Part shown: one piece after another, positions 6,209-6,907 of the stretch
Layout of the letters: each line of letters opens with the position of its first letter
How positions within the stretch are numbered: position 1 is the first letter of the stretch
Origin: Solobacterium sp.
GTDB lineage: Bacteria; Bacillota_I; Bacilli_A; Erysipelotrichales; Erysipelotrichaceae
Length of the DNA stretch: 6,907 bases
Direction of reading: 5' to 3'
NCBI GenBank assembly: GCA_017543025.1
Contig: JAFYGX010000081.1
Coordinates: 1 to 6,907 of the forward strand
The notes under the pieces: generated by a model
The model's database searches: none
Seen by the model: the letters and a program-made list of their open reading frames with translations, nothing else
What the model was told of the DNA's origin: nothing
Position numbers and translations under genes: made by a program

Positions 6209-6907
6209 ATGAGTGTATTTACCGGAAAAGAAAAACTGAAGCTCGGATTTGGCATGATGCGCCTTCCAAAGAAGGAAGACGGAACGATTGATATTGCACA
6301 GGTCTCTGAAATGGTTGACTGTTTCATGGCTGCAGGGGGCACGTATTTTGATACAGCATTTGCCTATCCCGGCAGCGAAGAGGCAGTCCGCAGTGCTCTG
6401 GTTGAGCGCTATCCGCGGGAGAGCTATACGCTGGCTTCCAAACTGTTCATTCAGCCGGGAAGCTCCATTACCGAAGCGGAAGCCAAACAGGAGTTTGAAA
6501 CATCGCTCAAGCGCAGTCAGGCAGGATATCTGGATTATTACCTGGTACATGCGATTCAGCGAAGCAATTATCAGAAGTATGAAGAATACGGTATCTGGGA
6601 TTATGTCAGATCACTGAAGGAAGCGGGCAGGATAAAGCATTACGGCTTCTCCTTCCACGCTGATCCGGAACTTCTGGTTCAGATTCTTGAAGCGCATCCG
6701 GACAGTGAATTCGTTCAGCTGCAGATCAATTATGCCGACTGGGATAACCCGGGCGTAGCAGCCCGGGAAAACTATGAGATCTGCCGGAAATACGGCAAGC
6801 CGGTTGTGGTCATGGAGCCGGTGAAAGGAGGAATCCTGGCAGATCCGATTGATTCTGTGAAAGCTGTGTTTGACAGAGAGCAGAACGGGATGTCTTATGC
6901 GTCATGG
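6209..6907 (+). CDS. Aldo/keto reductase, 3' end outside window
   Basis: The frame runs open from ATG 6209 to the last base, giving 233 residues with no stop. It is an NAD(P)H-dependent oxidoreductase-type TIM barrel of the aldo/keto reductase family, probably cytoplasmic. The N-terminal KLGFGMMRLP segment is typical. The catalytic tetrad is complete: Asp48 and Tyr53 (YFDTAFAY), Lys78 (LASKL) and His114 (YLVHA). Later segments, GRIKHYGFSFH (140-150) and VVVMEPVKGGIL (199-210), also fit the family. The sequence style resembles the COG1453-type reductases common in anaerobic Bacillota, which are about 370-380 residues long and often end in a ferredoxin-like 4Fe-4S domain. That part would lie beyond the window and cannot be seen. 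The substrate cannot be predicted. It follows the kinase pair by 104 bases on the same strand, and a functional link with them is unproven. Confidence 0.9.
   Translation, partial: MSVFTGKEKLKLGFGMMRLPKKEDGTIDIAQVSEMVDCFMAAGGTYFDTAFAYPGSEEAVRSALVERYPRESYTLASKLFIQPGSSITEAEAKQEFETSLKRSQAGYLDYYLVHAIQRSNYQKYEEYGIWDYVRSLKEAGRIKHYGFSFHADPELLVQILEAHPDSEFVQLQINYADWDNPGVAARENYEICRKYGKPVVVMEPVKGGILADPIDSVKAVFDREQNGMSYASW

Overview
The window looks like chromosomal DNA of a gut-type member of the Bacillota, perhaps Erysipelotrichaceae or Lachnospiraceae-like. This rests on three things seen in the sequence: strong GGAGG-type ribosome binding sites, roughly balanced GC content, and large hybrid histidine kinases with fused extracytoplasmic solute-binding domains. 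The taxonomic guess is inference, since no rRNA or other marker gene is present. All genes are on the + strand.

Layout. Positions 3-449 hold the 3' end of an unrecognised gene whose start lies outside the window. It is followed by a clear intrinsic terminator (481-509). Positions 510-738 are a regulatory gap. It carries a good SigA-type promoter (538-566), whose -35 box lies inside a 16-bp palindrome that repeats the arms of the upstream terminator. The inferred leader of about 165 nt contains a terminator-like hairpin (675-707). Next come two paralogous hybrid histidine kinases (739-4038 and 4035-6104), joined by a 4-base ATGA overlap. A 104-base gap with no clear terminator leads to an aldo/keto reductase (6209 to the window end) that is cut off by the edge.

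How the genes may work together. The first kinase is membrane-bound, with two extracytoplasmic solute-binding (Venus-flytrap) domains. The second appears fully cytoplasmic, with an N-terminal PAS-like sensor. Each has a HisKA/HATPase core and two C-terminal receiver domains, and all catalytic and phospho-acceptor residues are present. Neither protein contains an HPt domain or a DNA-binding output, and none is encoded between them. Any phosphorelay must therefore finish through proteins outside the window, or the receivers must act as internal regulators or phosphate sinks. The pair looks like a duplicated kinase-receiver module fitted with two different sensors, so one operon could combine an external ligand signal with an internal one. 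The aldo/keto reductase may be an independent metabolic gene or a downstream passenger of the operon.
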